Shown: positions 23,684 through 36,388, counted from the first letter of the stretch. The stretch is DNA of 64,000 nt from Pyricularia pennisetigena (GCF_004337985.1 NW_021940918.1:3875285-3939284); one strand, 5' to 3'. Translations and numbers: made by a program. Notes: generated by a model from the letters alone, not told the origin.

Positions 23684-26269
23684 AAAACTGACAACACAGA
23701 ATCCTTTTGAGGAACCAAAAGTTGACGATGCACTCTCGGCTATGGTGCTCCCGTTGACTGAGGTGTCTTTCGTCAGCGGTTCGTGACGCCCAGGCCTGAT
23801 TGGTTGTGCATATCTTCGTCTTGGACTGGTCCCGCTGTTCCCATTAATGCAGAGACCCGTGTGAATGGTATGGCAGGAAGACGGATCATCAGGTGAAGAT
23901 CAGAGCTGGTTTTGCTTTGGAGTGACGAGACCCAGCTGAGGGACTGACCGAACATATTACTAATATCAGGCTCGATCTCCCTCCTGAGGTCCATGGATGC
24001 TAGCAGGGCTGGCAATCCCACCTTGAAAGTTTGTATAATAAAACTTTGGGAAAAGATTCCAAATCAACAGGGAGCATGGTTCACACACAAAGCAAAACCA
24101 GAATGAAGAACGCTCAATCGATCCCTTGAGGTCCTACGAATATACCAGAAACACTTTTTTTTCCCCTCGAGCTCGAGTCCTGTGCTGTGGTTACATGCGC
24201 ATGCATGCATCAACTACCCTTGACATAGACCTCTCTTGTTACATTGCTAGCTAACTCGGTTGCAATGAGCCAGCCAAACGGGTGCGACCAATCCCTCCCT
24301 CGAAAATTCCTCGAAGAGAGTGTGTGACGTTCCCCACAAGCAAATCTTGATAACGCTGTTTATGACTATGACAGCTCTTGGTGGAGGCCTGGAGAAAGTC
24401 CCTCGGAAGGGCATGGAGGCATGAAGTCATGGAGGGCGTCCATCCTTCATAGAGTATTGATTGGTGGTGTATTGTATATAAGTCAATTGCTGTTTTCAGA
24501 TGGCACAAGGGGTAGGTCAGGTGTTCAAGGAAGCATCAACAGTTGAATCCCCGTGAAAGAGATGGCGGTTCCTGGACTAACGTTTTACTTGGGTAGTAAA
24601 ACATGCAGTCCTATTGGAGGAAGCCTGTAAAGCCTAACAATGAGTATAATCCGAACAAAGGGAAGCTTTTTCCCAAAAAAGAAGAAAAAAGAAAAGAAAA
24701 AGTAGCCCCAAGGCATGAAACATGCTACCGCGCCGCGTTCGAAACTGACAGAGTCCGATGTAGTCAGCCCTGACAGCCTTGGAGGGCCCAAGCTGTAAAT
24801 GAGGCTAAGTGTTGGAAAACGCGCAGAAGCAGAGATTCTCAACTGGCACCGACCCCGCCCCCGCCGTTTTTGTACCGCAGGAATATGTACGACGTACTGT
24901 AGATTGTACGTACTGCAGACTGACCGCGATGCAGTTTACAGCAGAAGCCCAAAGACCACCACCACCACCAAACAAATTTACGTCTGTACCAGCAACAGCA
25001 CGCCCGACTGTCGATATCCATGAGCATCCTTGCCTGCTGAACCGCGCTGAAGAGTCTCATGTTTCGACCAAGACCAGGCCAATTAAGCGCTTTGAATTAC
25101 CCATCAGGAAACCTCATAAAAATATCCATACCCTACTGAAGTATATCTATAGTGGATGGTGGTTGGTTGAAAACAGCTGCGTCAAGACTTGGATTTGTCA
25201 AAAGCCAGTCATCATAGCTGTGGCTGCCAAGTTACCAAGCCAAAGAACAGATGGGGTCGGGGGATCAACCAGGGCCCCCCCCCCGTAGGCCGAGACCGGG
25301 GATGACTCGTGGCTCTCTGGCGCTCTTTCCAACCGGCCAGCGATTGAGGTGAATGGGAAAGCCAAGAGCGCTCTCGCCGGCCGTTCAAGGATCATCCAGG
25401 CTCGGTCGATTTGCTCGACCTTTTTTATGTAACTATTCAAGTGCTTCGTAGTACTTTGCTGTAAGCCTCCGTCAACACCCCTATTTTTGGGCGATACAGC
25501 ACCGCAAACCCACTTCATACGGCATGCGAATCCCTGATCCATGGCGCGCGTGCTTGATCTACAACTTCCTACGAAATACGTACCTTAATTACCTTGGCAT
25601 GCAAAGTTGGCCTATTACTCGAAGTGCGCTTGTCTACGAACCAGTAGTGTGCTTGCACAAACTCCATGGGTAATGCCAACAGCCAGCCTTGGAGAAACAC
25701 AGTCACGGTTACAGCTCCCCTTCAAAAAGATGAACGAGCTCGACTTTGTGCTCTCAGTATTCGTAAGCGACTACTCATCGATGTGCAACAGTTGAAATAC
25801 AAAAACGGTATTGTTTTGGTCCATGTCCGAGACTTCGTTTTCTCGCCCCAATGCAGTCATTCGATCGACTAATTATTTACCACAAGTCTGGATGCAGCCA
25901 TCCAATCTTGATCGTCATCTCGGTTCTGTCACAAAATGAGCCCAACGTTCCATAGATGAAAGAAAGCAAAATCGATAAAAAAAGTGTGTGCGCCTTCAGG
26001 TGTGGCCAAAGTGGCATTCATGTTGCGGAATCAGCAAGGACATACCATGGTTCTGCGACTTTGGCAGGCCTAATAACGAGGGCACCTATTACCGGTTGCT
26101 TCGGAGCAACACGTCCTCGTCCAGTATACCATGAATTAATTCTACAGTGCTCTCCTCACCGGCTCTCCATCCGCTCCAGGTGCGTGCATGCAAGCCTGCG
26201 TAATCGCGTAGCCTACCACTTGTATGTGGTTCTTGGTTACAGAACGCCAAGTCTGTATACACACTCTTA

Positions 26270-26318
26270 CTAGACTAGTCCAGACTAGTCCTTGCTAGAC
26301 TAGTCCTTGGTTCTAGTA
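26270..26318. repeat. Clustered ACTAGT-core repeats
   Basis: AGACTAGTCC occurs three times (26272-26281, 26282-26291, 26297-26306). Each copy contains the 6-bp palindrome ACTAGT, and a further CTAG follows. The words overlap with the motif of the hairpin at 36143-36165. Confidence 0.8.
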
Positions 26319-27784
26319 AATATGTGTTTTGTCGATTTCTTTTTGGGACAAGGCCGAGAAAAGACGACGCATAATCAATTAAAATCAACGTCCCCCGCAA
26401 TTTGATTGAGCCCGTTCCCCTGCCTTTACTGTATGGCATACTGTACACACTGATGCACGGGGCACGCAAGCCATCAATTACCCTTCCTCGAAAGATGGTC
26501 AACTACCCCACAATTCCTGGCCATTGCACGACGCCGTACAGCCCCGTTATTGCCCCAATTGAACGTTGAACCCTGTCTCCTCCCTCAAAAGTCATGCCCG
26601 ATACGCCCCATGCCTGCAACGCCGACAAGGACAATTCTGATGCGAGAGAGGGTTTGTACTGTAGAAAGGATGTCTCGGTCAAATGATGCTTAGGTATGGA
26701 GACTACCTGGACGATCTTACTACGTGCAGCAATTTCCTATTTGGGCCCTTGACAAGAAAAAAAGATACCTAAGTTGCATTTGCACGCTTTACTAACAGGC
26801 TTATTGTCATTTGCAGTAAATGCTTCGTATATCCAAACCGAAAAGCGCTACGGCCATCCTTGCCAGGGTCTGGCCACAGCGCGACCCAAAATTTCTCCGT
26901 GGCCCCAGCCCCTCCCCTCACTAGGAGGGTCAAAAAAAGAAAGCAAAAAGGAAAAGAAAAAAGAAAAAGAAAAAAAGAACTCTCTAACGGCTTCGTGCCC
27001 CAGCCTAACTGATCCTTGTCCTGGCATCGATTTTACGGTACGCATAGGTGAGAAGTACTACAAAGTATAATGTACTACAAAAGGTACCTACGCGGAATTA
27101 ACCAACCATTGAAGATTGACTCTCTTGTTCGGCCCAAAGAGACAAAAAAAAAAAAAAAAGAAGTCTCCACTACCATCTCAGTCGGCGCCCACAATTCAAA
27201 CCCTCTCCGCATCCTACGCTACGTAGTTAACCGCGCCTACATCCAGCCTTCCAACCCCCCGACTCAGGCAGGACCCGATGCTCAGTACCTCACCTACCTT
27301 ACGTTAGCCAAGCAGCTCGTCCATGTGCAACGGGGATAGCGAGTCAACCGCGATCTCTCCCATGTCCAAGATAGTATCATGACAGTCCCGGTGCGCCTCG
27401 TACTGACAGCGACCTGAGACAAAACGACTAGGACTGCCTTAGTCTGGTCGTTACACTGCATTCGGTTTCTTTGGTTACTAGCCTCTTGTTTTCGGGCCAA
27501 AAGCCTAGCGTCGGTTGTGTGCCTCGAGAGTAGCATCTACCGTTTGCTTCTCTCAATACCCCAGGCTGCAGCTGGTGCATGTTTTACTGCTTCTCCGCAT
27601 ATGCACGGACTCGACTTTGCTCTGGAACTAAAGCTATCACTTGATCTTGCTCGATCGACGACAACGACAACGACACCGACGACGAAGACGACGACGGCAA
27701 CGGCAACCTCGCTTCCGGGCGACGAGGAGACCCAATCCCGTGCGGTTTCCATCCTGGAGCCCACGCGAAACCGCGGCTGCCGAA

Positions 27785-30700
27785 ATGTCCAGCCAGCCCG
27801 CAACCGAAGCGCAAACCTTTGCGACCCTCGACCTCGATGCAGAAGCTCAACTTATGCACGCAGATAGCGTCGACCTTAATGCGTTCCAACTAGATGGAAC
27901 TCCCAACGGCAGCCTACACGATGATGCGCCCTCGCAAAGCGTCATGGATGCCTCGCACTTTGGCGACTTTCAGTTTCCCTTCCAGCCGATCAACGATGAC
28001 AACACAATCGTTGCCATGACTGACGCCTCTCCCGCAGTCGACGTCTTCCCTCCGCCGCAGCATCGCCCGTCGATTTCCTCGATCCCAGCCGACCGAAGGG
28101 GCTCCATCGCCTCCGCCGCCGGGCAAGCACCCAGCTACACTGGCAACAGGGCTTCCCAGAGGAGACCCAGCCAGGTCACATCCGAGGACGGCAGCCCAGA
28201 TAGTAACGGCAACGGGCTGCTGCTGGAGGATCCAGGCGCAGACGAATTTGGGCTGATATCCAGCGGTACCGGGGACGCATCCGGGGCAGGCAAATTCAAG
28301 GACGACAAGGGAGAAACAATGCCGGCCTGGAGCGAGCTGAAAACCAAGGCCGGCAAGGAGCGGAAGCGATTGCCCTTGGCGTGCATTGCATGCAGGCGCA
28401 AGAAGATACGCTGCTCTGGAGAGAAACCCGCCTGTAAACACTGTCTCCGATCTCGGATCCCGTGCGTGTATAAAGTGACGGCCCGGAAAGCCGCGCCAAG
28501 GACCGACTACATGGCCATGCTCGACAAGCGTCTGAAGCGTATGGAGGAGCGAATCATCAAGACGGTGCCCAAGTCTGAACAAGACGGCATCGCAGCGACG
28601 GTGATGAGATCAGTCTTGAAGCCAGCGATCCCGGGGACCCAGAACGCATCCAAGGCCGCCGCCAAGAAGCGTGGGGCGGACGAGGCATTTGGCCCCGAGT
28701 TGGACAACTGGGCGAGATCTTCAACCAAAAGCAAGACTGATCCCTCGGGCCGGCCTGCGACGCTTTTGATCCACGAGGCCGAAGAGAACAAGCTGCTGCA
28801 GGAGGGCGCCGATGCGCTGCCATCCAGGGAAATACAGGAACACCTGGCTGAGGTTTTCTTTGACGACATTTACGGCCAAGCCTATCACCTGCTGCACAGG
28901 CCGAGTTACATGAGGAAACTGAGGTGAGTGGCGCAATAACGACGCTTGCTCTGTGAGGTTGCAATGTGCTAAATTTCTAATTTCTAATTTCTAATTTAGA
29001 GCTGGAACTCTGCCACCAGTGCTCATCCTGTCCGTGTGTGCAGTCTCGGCGCGATTTTCGACACACCCGAAGCTGAACACAAACCCAAACTTCTTACGCG
29101 GCGAAGAATGGGCGTCTCATGCACGAGACATCGTCATGAGGAGATATGAGTGGCCAAACATCACCATTCTCACCTGTCTACTTATCCTCGGGCTTCACGA
29201 ATTTGGCACCTGCCATGGTGGCCGGAGTTGGGCCCTTGGAGGCCAGGCCATTCGTATGGCTTTTGCACTCCAATTGCACAAAGACCTTGAATATGATCCC
29301 CACTCGGGCAGGGCTCAGCTCAGCTTCATCGACCGCGAAATTCGGAGGAGGACGATGTGGGCATGTTTCTTGATGGACCGCTTCAACTCGTCTGGCACCG
29401 AAAGACCAACGTTTATAAGGGAAGAAACGGTCAAAATACCACTACCGGTAAAAGAAAAATACTTCCAGCTGGATATTCCCGGTGCAACGGAGGACCTCAA
29501 CGGCCCTACGCTCAACCCTATGGATATGGACGGAGATCAAGCCTCTCGGTCAAAGGAGAACATGGGTGTTGCGGCGTACATGGTCCGGTCCATTGCCATC
29601 TGGGGCCGCATCATCAACTATCTGAACCAAGGAGGGAAGGAGTTGGACCCCCATCCAATGTGGAGCCCAGACGCCGAATACGCTAAGCTGATCAAGCAGT
29701 CTGAAGATCTGCCAGCAAGCCTTCCTGATTCGCTACAGTACAGCAGGGAGAATCTGAAACTCCATGACACCGAAGGCATGGCAAACCAGTTTCTGTTCCT
29801 TCACATCTCGATCCAGCAGAACATATTGTTCATGAACAGGTTTGCAGTGTCATCTCCAGGTAGCATAACCCAGCAGGATATACCCAAATCATTTGTCACC
29901 AAGGCTGGTGCCAAGGCATTCGCGGCCGCCAACCGCATGTCGGAACTCCTCAAGGATGCAGAGCCGTATCTCGTATCTGCCCCGTTTGTGGGATACTGCA
30001 CCTTCCTCTCCAGTACCGTGCACATCTTTGGGATATTCTCAGGCAACCCTGCCATCGAGTCGACGTCAAAGCGGAATCTTGCGACAAACGTGAGGTTCCT
30101 GTCAAAGATGAAGCGTTTCTGGGGCATGTTCCACTTTATGACAGAGAACCTCCGCGAACAGTATCGCGCCTGTGCAGATGCTGCTCGGCAGGGCAACCCA
30201 GCAAACGAGAATAGCCCTCAAATATTCCAGTACGGAGACTGGTTCGACAGATATCCCCACGGTGTATCTCAGTCGGACTTTTTGGACCCGGTGAAATACG
30301 GGGCCAAGGAAAAGGGCAACGATGCGGTTCTGGAACAGAAGCCAGAGCTGGCCACGGTTGAGGAGTTCATGACCAAGATGTCACCGCGGAGCGCTGAGGG
30401 CGTTGTCAACAACGGCCAAGGCGGAAAACCCCAATCAGCAAAGAGAAAATCCATCGCCAAAGGTGCTAGTACCACTTCGCGGTCGGACCACCAGCCAGAT
30501 CCTATCATGACAGATATCAACAAGCATGGTGCCATTGAGCAACAGGCACAACAGCAACAGCCCCAACATGGCACCAACAGGCGGAGATTCTCCGGCACCA
30601 TGGGAGGACAGACAAATGCGCCGAGCTTCAGCCCGCTCGCGATACCCCAGTCGGCGAACCAGGCGCCGTATCATACTCTGTCACCGATCAGCCCAGTCGC

Positions 30701-31208
30701 GATGAGTGCCTTTCCCCATCATACCCACCACCACCACCATCAGAATCCACAGTTTTACTCGCCGGAGCTGCTATCATTATCCCTGTCCCAGCAGACAACT
30801 GCAGGCATTTTACCACAGCTCGACCGCCAGCTGGTATTTGGCGCATACGGCAGTCTGGACCCCGCCATAACAAGCCAGATGATGGATGGCGGTGGCATCT
30901 GGGACGGCATGAGCGGTCAACGACACGGTGACGGCGGACGACGCCCCCATGGTTCGACGGCCGAGGCCCTGCACGCGGCCGTTGTGGGTCACACACTTAA
31001 CCACAATAACCACCAAGGCCACCACGGTCACGAAGGCGCCTCGTCGGCATGGTTCATGCCCTTCAACATGGAGCCTCCTGAAATCGGTCACGATCTGACC
31101 AGTCTCGATGGACTTGGTGCAATGTTTGGCGGGGCCATGACGACACAGGGCGGGATGGCCGGCGGCGGCGGCGGCGGTGGAGGCAACCCAAACCACAACG
31201 GCCACTAG
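27785..31208 (+). CDS. Zn(II)2Cys6 transcription factor with fungal-specific TF domain
   Basis: Exons 27785-28923 and 29000-31208 encode 1115 aa, which is large for the family. The zinc cluster is C200-X2-C203-X6-C210-X6-C217-X2-C220-X6-C227, flanked by basic residues (KERKR before, ARKAAPR after) and then a short charged helix that may dimerise. A fungal-specific transcription factor domain follows at about residues 380-640, with the typical CTCHGG-like region ending in RRRTMWACFLMDRF. The N-terminus is acidic and disordered. The C-terminus has Gln-, His- and Gly-rich stretches ending in a poly-Gly run. The 76-nt intron ends with three TTTCTAA repeats before TTTAG. I cannot name the regulated pathway. 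ATG at 27785 has CGAAATG context; the frame upstream opens only with TTG. Confidence 0.9.
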
Positions 31209-32044
31209 AGATGGTACGGGACGGTCTGGGATGCGAGGTCGTCGCTGTTGTCGCCCGGAAGCATGAGCGAAGAGGTTGCGCGCTGGGCAGGAATGAGCGT
31301 CTGCCTCAAACAGCGTAGTCATCATCATCATCTTGGGACGGATTGATGAGTCCAAACATTGCGGGAGATATACCAAGAGGGGGTCTTCTGTTTTTTTTTG
31401 TTGGATTGATGTCTCTTTGGGAGGCGGGGGTTCAGGATATACGGCAAACTACTTTTGAGAGTTAAAAGTAATACATACCACTGGGAACTATGGTGAGGAA
31501 CGGAGCGAATTTCTTGCCATTTATTTCTTAGTTGTCAATTTTCTTTTCTTAGGCAAACAAAAAGCTACCTTGGGCAGGCATCTTGAAAGGAGTTTTTACG
31601 AATTACCTTGGACATATCGGGTCTGGAAGTTCTTGAGCGTGGGAATCCTTGTCAAAAAAACAACTTTGTTTTTGGTGTTTTTTTTTTTGTCCGGTCTGTT
31701 GCTGTCCTCTTTCTCCTGCTGTTGTTTGGCTAGATACCATCTCCTAGGTGCGATACCTCTTTCTGCTTCTAATATAGTCAATTTACGAATGCAATAAATC
31801 TACCCTTGATGGCGGAAAAAAGAAAAAAAAAAAAATATCGAGTGTGTGCATTTCAATTTCTGCAAGAATTGGCACGCGGTGGGACGTACACATCAAGGCA
31901 TGCATGCTCGTCCAGCGACGTAAAACATTGCTCTGCATAAGTCTACAAATTTGGATAAAAAAAAAGACAAAAAAAAAAGGAGATGAAATATTTGGTATCT
32001 GCTTCTGTTAAGAGGTATTCTGTACAAGACAATAAGAATAAAAA
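31209..32044. other. Convergent 3' spacer between TF gene and KRI1
   Basis: The two genes converge on this 836-bp spacer, which presumably holds both 3' UTRs. Several A/T tracts are present (31391-31400, 31677-31690, 31820-31835, 31959-31980). No coding sequence is supported. Confidence 0.45.
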
Positions 32045-34282
32045 TTAAGCCGACGCCTCAGTTTTGGTCCCCTTGGACCTCTTCCGCTTCTTGCTCTTCT
32101 TCTCCTCGCCTTCCTCCCCCTCGGCTTTGGCCTTGGCCTTTCCTTTATCCTTGCCCTTGTGCCTCTTATGCTCGCCAGTACCACCACCACCACCGCCCTC
32201 TGCGGCAGCGACAGCCCGATCGAAGCCAAATGTGGGCCCGGTCTCCTCGAACTCGCGACCAAAGTTCTCGCGGCGCCACTGGCGGAGGCGCGCCTTCTTG
32301 CCCAGGCGCTTCTTGTCCCTGCGCTTCTTTTCCGGGTCGCGAAAGGTGGCGAGCTTCTTGAGGCCGGCAAACTCGTTGAGGACGGCGTCCGAGGGCGCGA
32401 GCAGAATGTCGCGCGGCGTCAGGCCAAACGAGTTGGGCGACGTCTCGCGGTACCGGAACCCGCCGCCGCCGCCGCCAGCCGCCTTGTGCTTCTTGGATGA
32501 CGATGCAAGCGCCGTGGGGTCGTCGAGCTCCATTTTTTGCTCCACCAGGGCCTCGAGCTTGGCGCGCTCCTGGCGGGCGGCGCGCTGCGCGGCGATGCGG
32601 TCCTTTTTGTGGTCTTTTGAGGTCTTGCGCTTCTTGGAGGGGTTTCCCTCGTCATCGTCGTCCTCCTCGTCAATACCTTCCTCGACACCTTCCTGCTCCA
32701 CCTCCTGGTTTTCCTCGTCGTCCGACAGACGTAACGTGGGCGGTACCGAGTCGTCAAAATCAGGAACAATGTCCTTGATATCGATGTCATCGTCCCATTT
32801 CGGCTTCTTGGGCTTGCGCTTTTTGGACGAAGAGTCGGCCTCTTCATCCGAGCTGACGTCGCCAATCTCCTCCTCTGCATAGTAATCATCGCCAAACTGC
32901 TTCTGCATTTCCGACTCCCATTTATCGTCGTCCCAAGCATCGTCGAGCAGTTTCGCCCACTGCTCCTCCTTGAGCGTCTTGTTGTGCAGCCCCGCAGCCT
33001 TTTTGATCTTTTTGAGCTTTTCCTCTGCTTCCTCCAGCTTGAGCCGCTTCAGGCGGGCACGCTCTTCCCGCCTTTCTTGCTTCTCCGCCTCCTTGCGCTC
33101 TTTTTCGAGCTCACGCTGCCGTTTCCTGCCCTTGGCCTCTTCCCTCCTGACACTCCTGGCAGCGACAAGCGTTCGCGAGTACGACTGCAGGACCTCGTTG
33201 CTCTTCTCAGGATCCTCGAACCTCATGTTGTACGCATTCTCAAATTCCTCTGCCATGTTGGCGTTGTCGGCGTCCTCCTCATCCGACTCAAAGGCCTCCC
33301 ACTGGTTGCCTTCTGGGGGTGCCCAGGCCCTCGAGGCCATAAAGTTTGAGAGGAACAGCTCCGGATCCTTGTCGGCGTTGGCCACGTCCACCTCGGTGAC
33401 GGTCTTGACCTGGGCGGCTCGGGAAGGATGCACGCCATTGGAGGTGGCTGGCTGATCGGGCTTGGACTTGCGCTTCAGGAAGGTCTCGCCGTCGCTGTCG
33501 TCGTCCGAGTCATCCTTTGTGAGGGCCTTGACCTCGTTGATAAAATCCTTTTTCAGGTCGTCTTGTTCCTGAGCATATGTTCGGGGCGGCGGTGCCTTTA
33601 AGTCCTCGTCAAAGTCTGCGCCAACGTCGCCCTTCATGTATCTCTCTTGGTGATAGTCCTTGAGCGTCATGGGTTTGTCCTTGGACTTTTTCGAGGCGGC
33701 TGCGGCTGCGGTTGCCTCTTCTATTGGCGTGTAGAATGTTGCATTGCTATCGTAGATCTTGGGATCCTTGTTCCGGAGGGCCTGCAGGGTAGCTGAGATT
33801 TCGGCGTCTAGGTCTTCGGTGGCCAGGAAGCCTTCCTCGTCTTCTGTCTCATCCTCAGAGTCCGACTCTTCGTCGTCTTGGTTCGCAAGATCTCGGCCGT
33901 GCTTTTCTTCCACTGTGATTTTAAGACGGTCGTGCTATTAGTATACAAGAGCAATCATCTTGGAGGGGGTTGTGGGCGAATGTGGGCGCAACTCACATCG
34001 TTGACGTTCTTCCCGCTTCTTGTTGTGCTCAAACCTCCTGGCATACTCCTCGTTGATCTTGAACGACCCTGAGGCCTCTTCTAACTTAGCGCCTCCATCC
34101 TCGGAATCGTCATCGCTGCCGGAGCTTGAGTCGTCAGAGGAGTCTTCTTCGTCGAAGAGACTCTTCTTTCCTGGCTTTTCATCTTTTGCACCAGCTTTGC
34201 GCTCAGCGACGTTGCACTCAACCTGATCAAGGGAATCGCTGCTCGTACTGCGAGACCGCTTCTTGGTAGTCGAGCCAGCCAT
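32045..34282 (-). CDS. KRI1: Kri1 ribosome biogenesis factor
   Basis: Kri1 is a nucleolar protein needed for 40S pre-rRNA processing. Exons 34282-33997 and 33912-32045 (intron GTGAGT..TCACAG with branch TACTAAT) give 717 aa. The sequence shows the Kri1 pattern: an acidic Ser-rich N-terminus, an FATEDLD-like block after the junction (FLATEDLDAEI), an MTLKDYHQERYMKG motif, long highly charged coiled-coil regions rich in KR and E, and a conserved C-terminal block around FRYRETSPNSFGLTPRDILLA and KLATFRDPEKKRRDKK. A Gly run and a Lys/Arg-rich tail (likely nucleolar signals) end the protein. It is divergent from the Rab5-type gene across 508 bp. Confidence 0.92.
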
Positions 34283-34790
34283 GACGACAGTTGTATGGGT
34301 TGCTAGCTCAGTGTGCGGAAGACTTGGTCGGTACAGACTTATCAGCACCCGGGAGAGCTAAAGGGAAGTTGAAGGCTACTCTGAAGATGACCGCCCGCCC
34401 AAACTTTTTTTTTCTGCCGCAGAGGTGGGGATCGCCCGCAATTCGTGCATAGGCATGGAAGTTCTTATCTTATCGTAAAACGCATCACCCATGCGCTTAG
34501 ACCAAACAGGATTAGACCTGCTGGGCGGTGATCCCACCTTACGAAGCGTTGTCGTTGGCTCAACACGGCCCATCACGTCACCCGCCAAACAAACAGGCTC
34601 CCGGTAACGATTCTAGACCGAACTAAACTTCGGCTGGCGACAACGATTCCCAACGCCATCGCTTTTTGTATCCATCCATCGCAGCCACGATACCCGATTC
34701 TCAGAGAATCTCGAGAAAACACTCAAAATATACGAGCGGGTCGTTTTTTTTTATCACATCAGCGTCCTCGATCGAGATAAAATTCCCGAC
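34283..34790. promoter_or_regulatory. Divergent spacer between KRI1 and Rab5-like gene
   Basis: About 508 bp hold the promoters of both genes. A short T-rich block (34745-34752) lies close to the Rab start. No coding sequence is seen. Confidence 0.45.
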
Positions 34791-35662
34791 ATGGCCGACG
34801 GAGCAGCCAAACCCAGCAGCAGCGTCAAGTTGGTGTTGCTCGGCGAAGCTGCAGTGGGAAAGGTATGCTCATGATCGCACGTGCACCACCCCGACGCGGG
34901 CGCGCAGATTGTTAACCTCAAAATCCGGTACATGCAGTCATCGCTTGTCTTGAGGTTTGTCAACAACGACTTTCAAGAGAACAAGGAGCCGACGATAGGG
35001 GGTAAGGTTGCCACCGCACTCTCGCAAACGTATGCGCCTCTCCGGAAGCCAAGGAACTGACCAGAAGCCCCGTCGTCCTGCCCGACACAGCTGCCTTCCT
35101 GACGCAAAAATGCAACCTGCCGGCCCGGACCATCAAGTTTGAAATATGGGACACTGCGGGACAAGAACGCTTCGCCTCGCTGGCGCCCATGTACTACCGC
35201 AACGCACAGGCCGCCCTCGTCGTCTACGACCTCACAAAGCCGACATCACTGATCAAGGCAAAGCACTGGGTCGCTGAGCTGCAGCGCCAAGCGTCCCCGG
35301 GCATCGTGATCGCGCTCGTCGGAAACAAGCTCGATCTGACGAGCGACGGCGGCGACGCGGGCGGCGACGATGCCGATGCTGACGGCGCGGGCGGCGACTC
35401 AGGTGACGCCCGCAAGATACCGACGGAGGACGCCAAGGCGTACGCGGAGGAGGAAGGATTGTTGTTCTTCGAGACCAGTGCCAAGACGGGATTCAACGTC
35501 ACCGAGGTCTTTACGGCCATCGCCAACGCGATCCCGGAGACGTCTCTCAAGAGCGCGAGGGGCGCCGGTGCCAGTGCTGGTGCTGGTCGCAGTGGCGAGC
35601 AGCAGAGCGTCAGCCTAGGTGGCCCACGGGAAGTGGAGGGCAAGGACGGGTGCGCGTGCTGA
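34791..35662 (+). CDS. Rab5-family small GTPase (Vps21/Ypt52-like)
   Basis: By family this GTPase controls early-endosome fusion and vacuolar trafficking. Exons 34791-34862, 34938-35001 and 35091-35662 give 235 aa. G-box motifs are complete: GEAAVGKSS (18-26), the switch-I PTIGAAF, WDTAGQE, NKLD and [13 protein letters not shown] and the [13 protein letters not shown] context fit Rab5. The C-terminus ends GCAC, giving two cysteines in CXC form for double geranylgeranylation. An unusual Gly/Asp-rich insertion of about 25 residues follows NKLDLTS, between the G4 and G5 boxes. Two introns fall inside the GTPase core, immediately after the P-loop Lys and within the switch-I TIG. Confidence 0.93.
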
Positions 35663-36142
35663 TTTGGCGAGAGCTGTTTTGTCGTTTTTTTTTTTTGTCA
35701 TGTTTTCGGCTAGCTTTGATCTCTTTTTTTCCCCCTTGGTTTCTATTCGGAGCAGGGACTCGGCGGTAGATACAGATACACTGGCAGTTGGTGGCTGAAG
35801 GTAGCACGAAAGAAAGAGAGTGGAAATGCGGAATGATATGGGTTGTTATGTGCTATGGTATGTTATTTTGCATTCATTTAGCAGGTTTGTTTTCAAGGGC
35901 CACTGCTCATATTTGAGCGGTAGGCTTCAGGGTCTAATGCGATCGGTGTATTTTCTGTTTACCGCGTGGTTTCAACGAGATTCAAATGGTCATTACTGAA
36001 GGGGATGATGGTAAATATGACGGCCTTCTGGCTATGGCTGATGGTTGCCATTCACTCCAAATGACTTAACTTACTAGATCCAAATCATACATGTCAAGGA
36101 ACAGCTAGTGTTAAGTAACCCTACATTTACATGAAGCGGATC

Positions 36143-36165
36143 TAGTCTAGACTTGGTCTAGACTA
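36143..36165. repeat. Perfect hairpin, 10-bp arms, motif TAGTCTAGAC
   Basis: TAGTCTAGAC (36143-36152) and GTCTAGACTA (36156-36165) are exact inverted copies around a 3-nt TTG loop. A TTTT run or other terminator signal does not follow. Confidence 0.9.
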
Positions 36166-36196
36166 AAAGACATTTCTGACGACTGGGATTTCACAT

Positions 36197-36219
36197 AGTA
36201 AGTAAGTGCCTTACTTACT
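36197..36219. repeat. Perfect hairpin, 10-bp arms, motif AGTAAGTAAG
   Basis: AGTAAGTAAG (36197-36206) and CTTACTTACT (36210-36219) are exact inverted copies around a TGC loop. It lies 31 bp from the hairpin at 36143-36165, with the same arm and loop lengths. Confidence 0.9.
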
Positions 36220-36388
36220 TGCCACCCTAGGCGCTGTCCGCATTTGATGTTGCTCGACTAATTCCAATGATGCCTAATTACACAAGCTTGTAAGTAAAAC
36301 CCTGTCGCCAACAACAAGATGACAGTCAAGACATGAAAGAGAAGCTGCAGGGTTATGTGCGGAGGAGCAAATCCCGTGATGGGTGTGT

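Larger units (their letters stand above)
22016..27784. other. 5.8 kb gene-free spacer upstream of Zn2Cys6 gene
   Basis: No recognisable gene lies here on either strand; open frames are short and low complexity. The spacer carries a T43 run, a T12-C-A24 stretch, a (GT)n microsatellite and a cluster of ACTAGT-containing repeats. Such long upstream regions are common for fungal transcription-factor genes and could include a long 5' UTR or non-coding RNA, which I cannot see from sequence alone. Confidence 0.5.
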
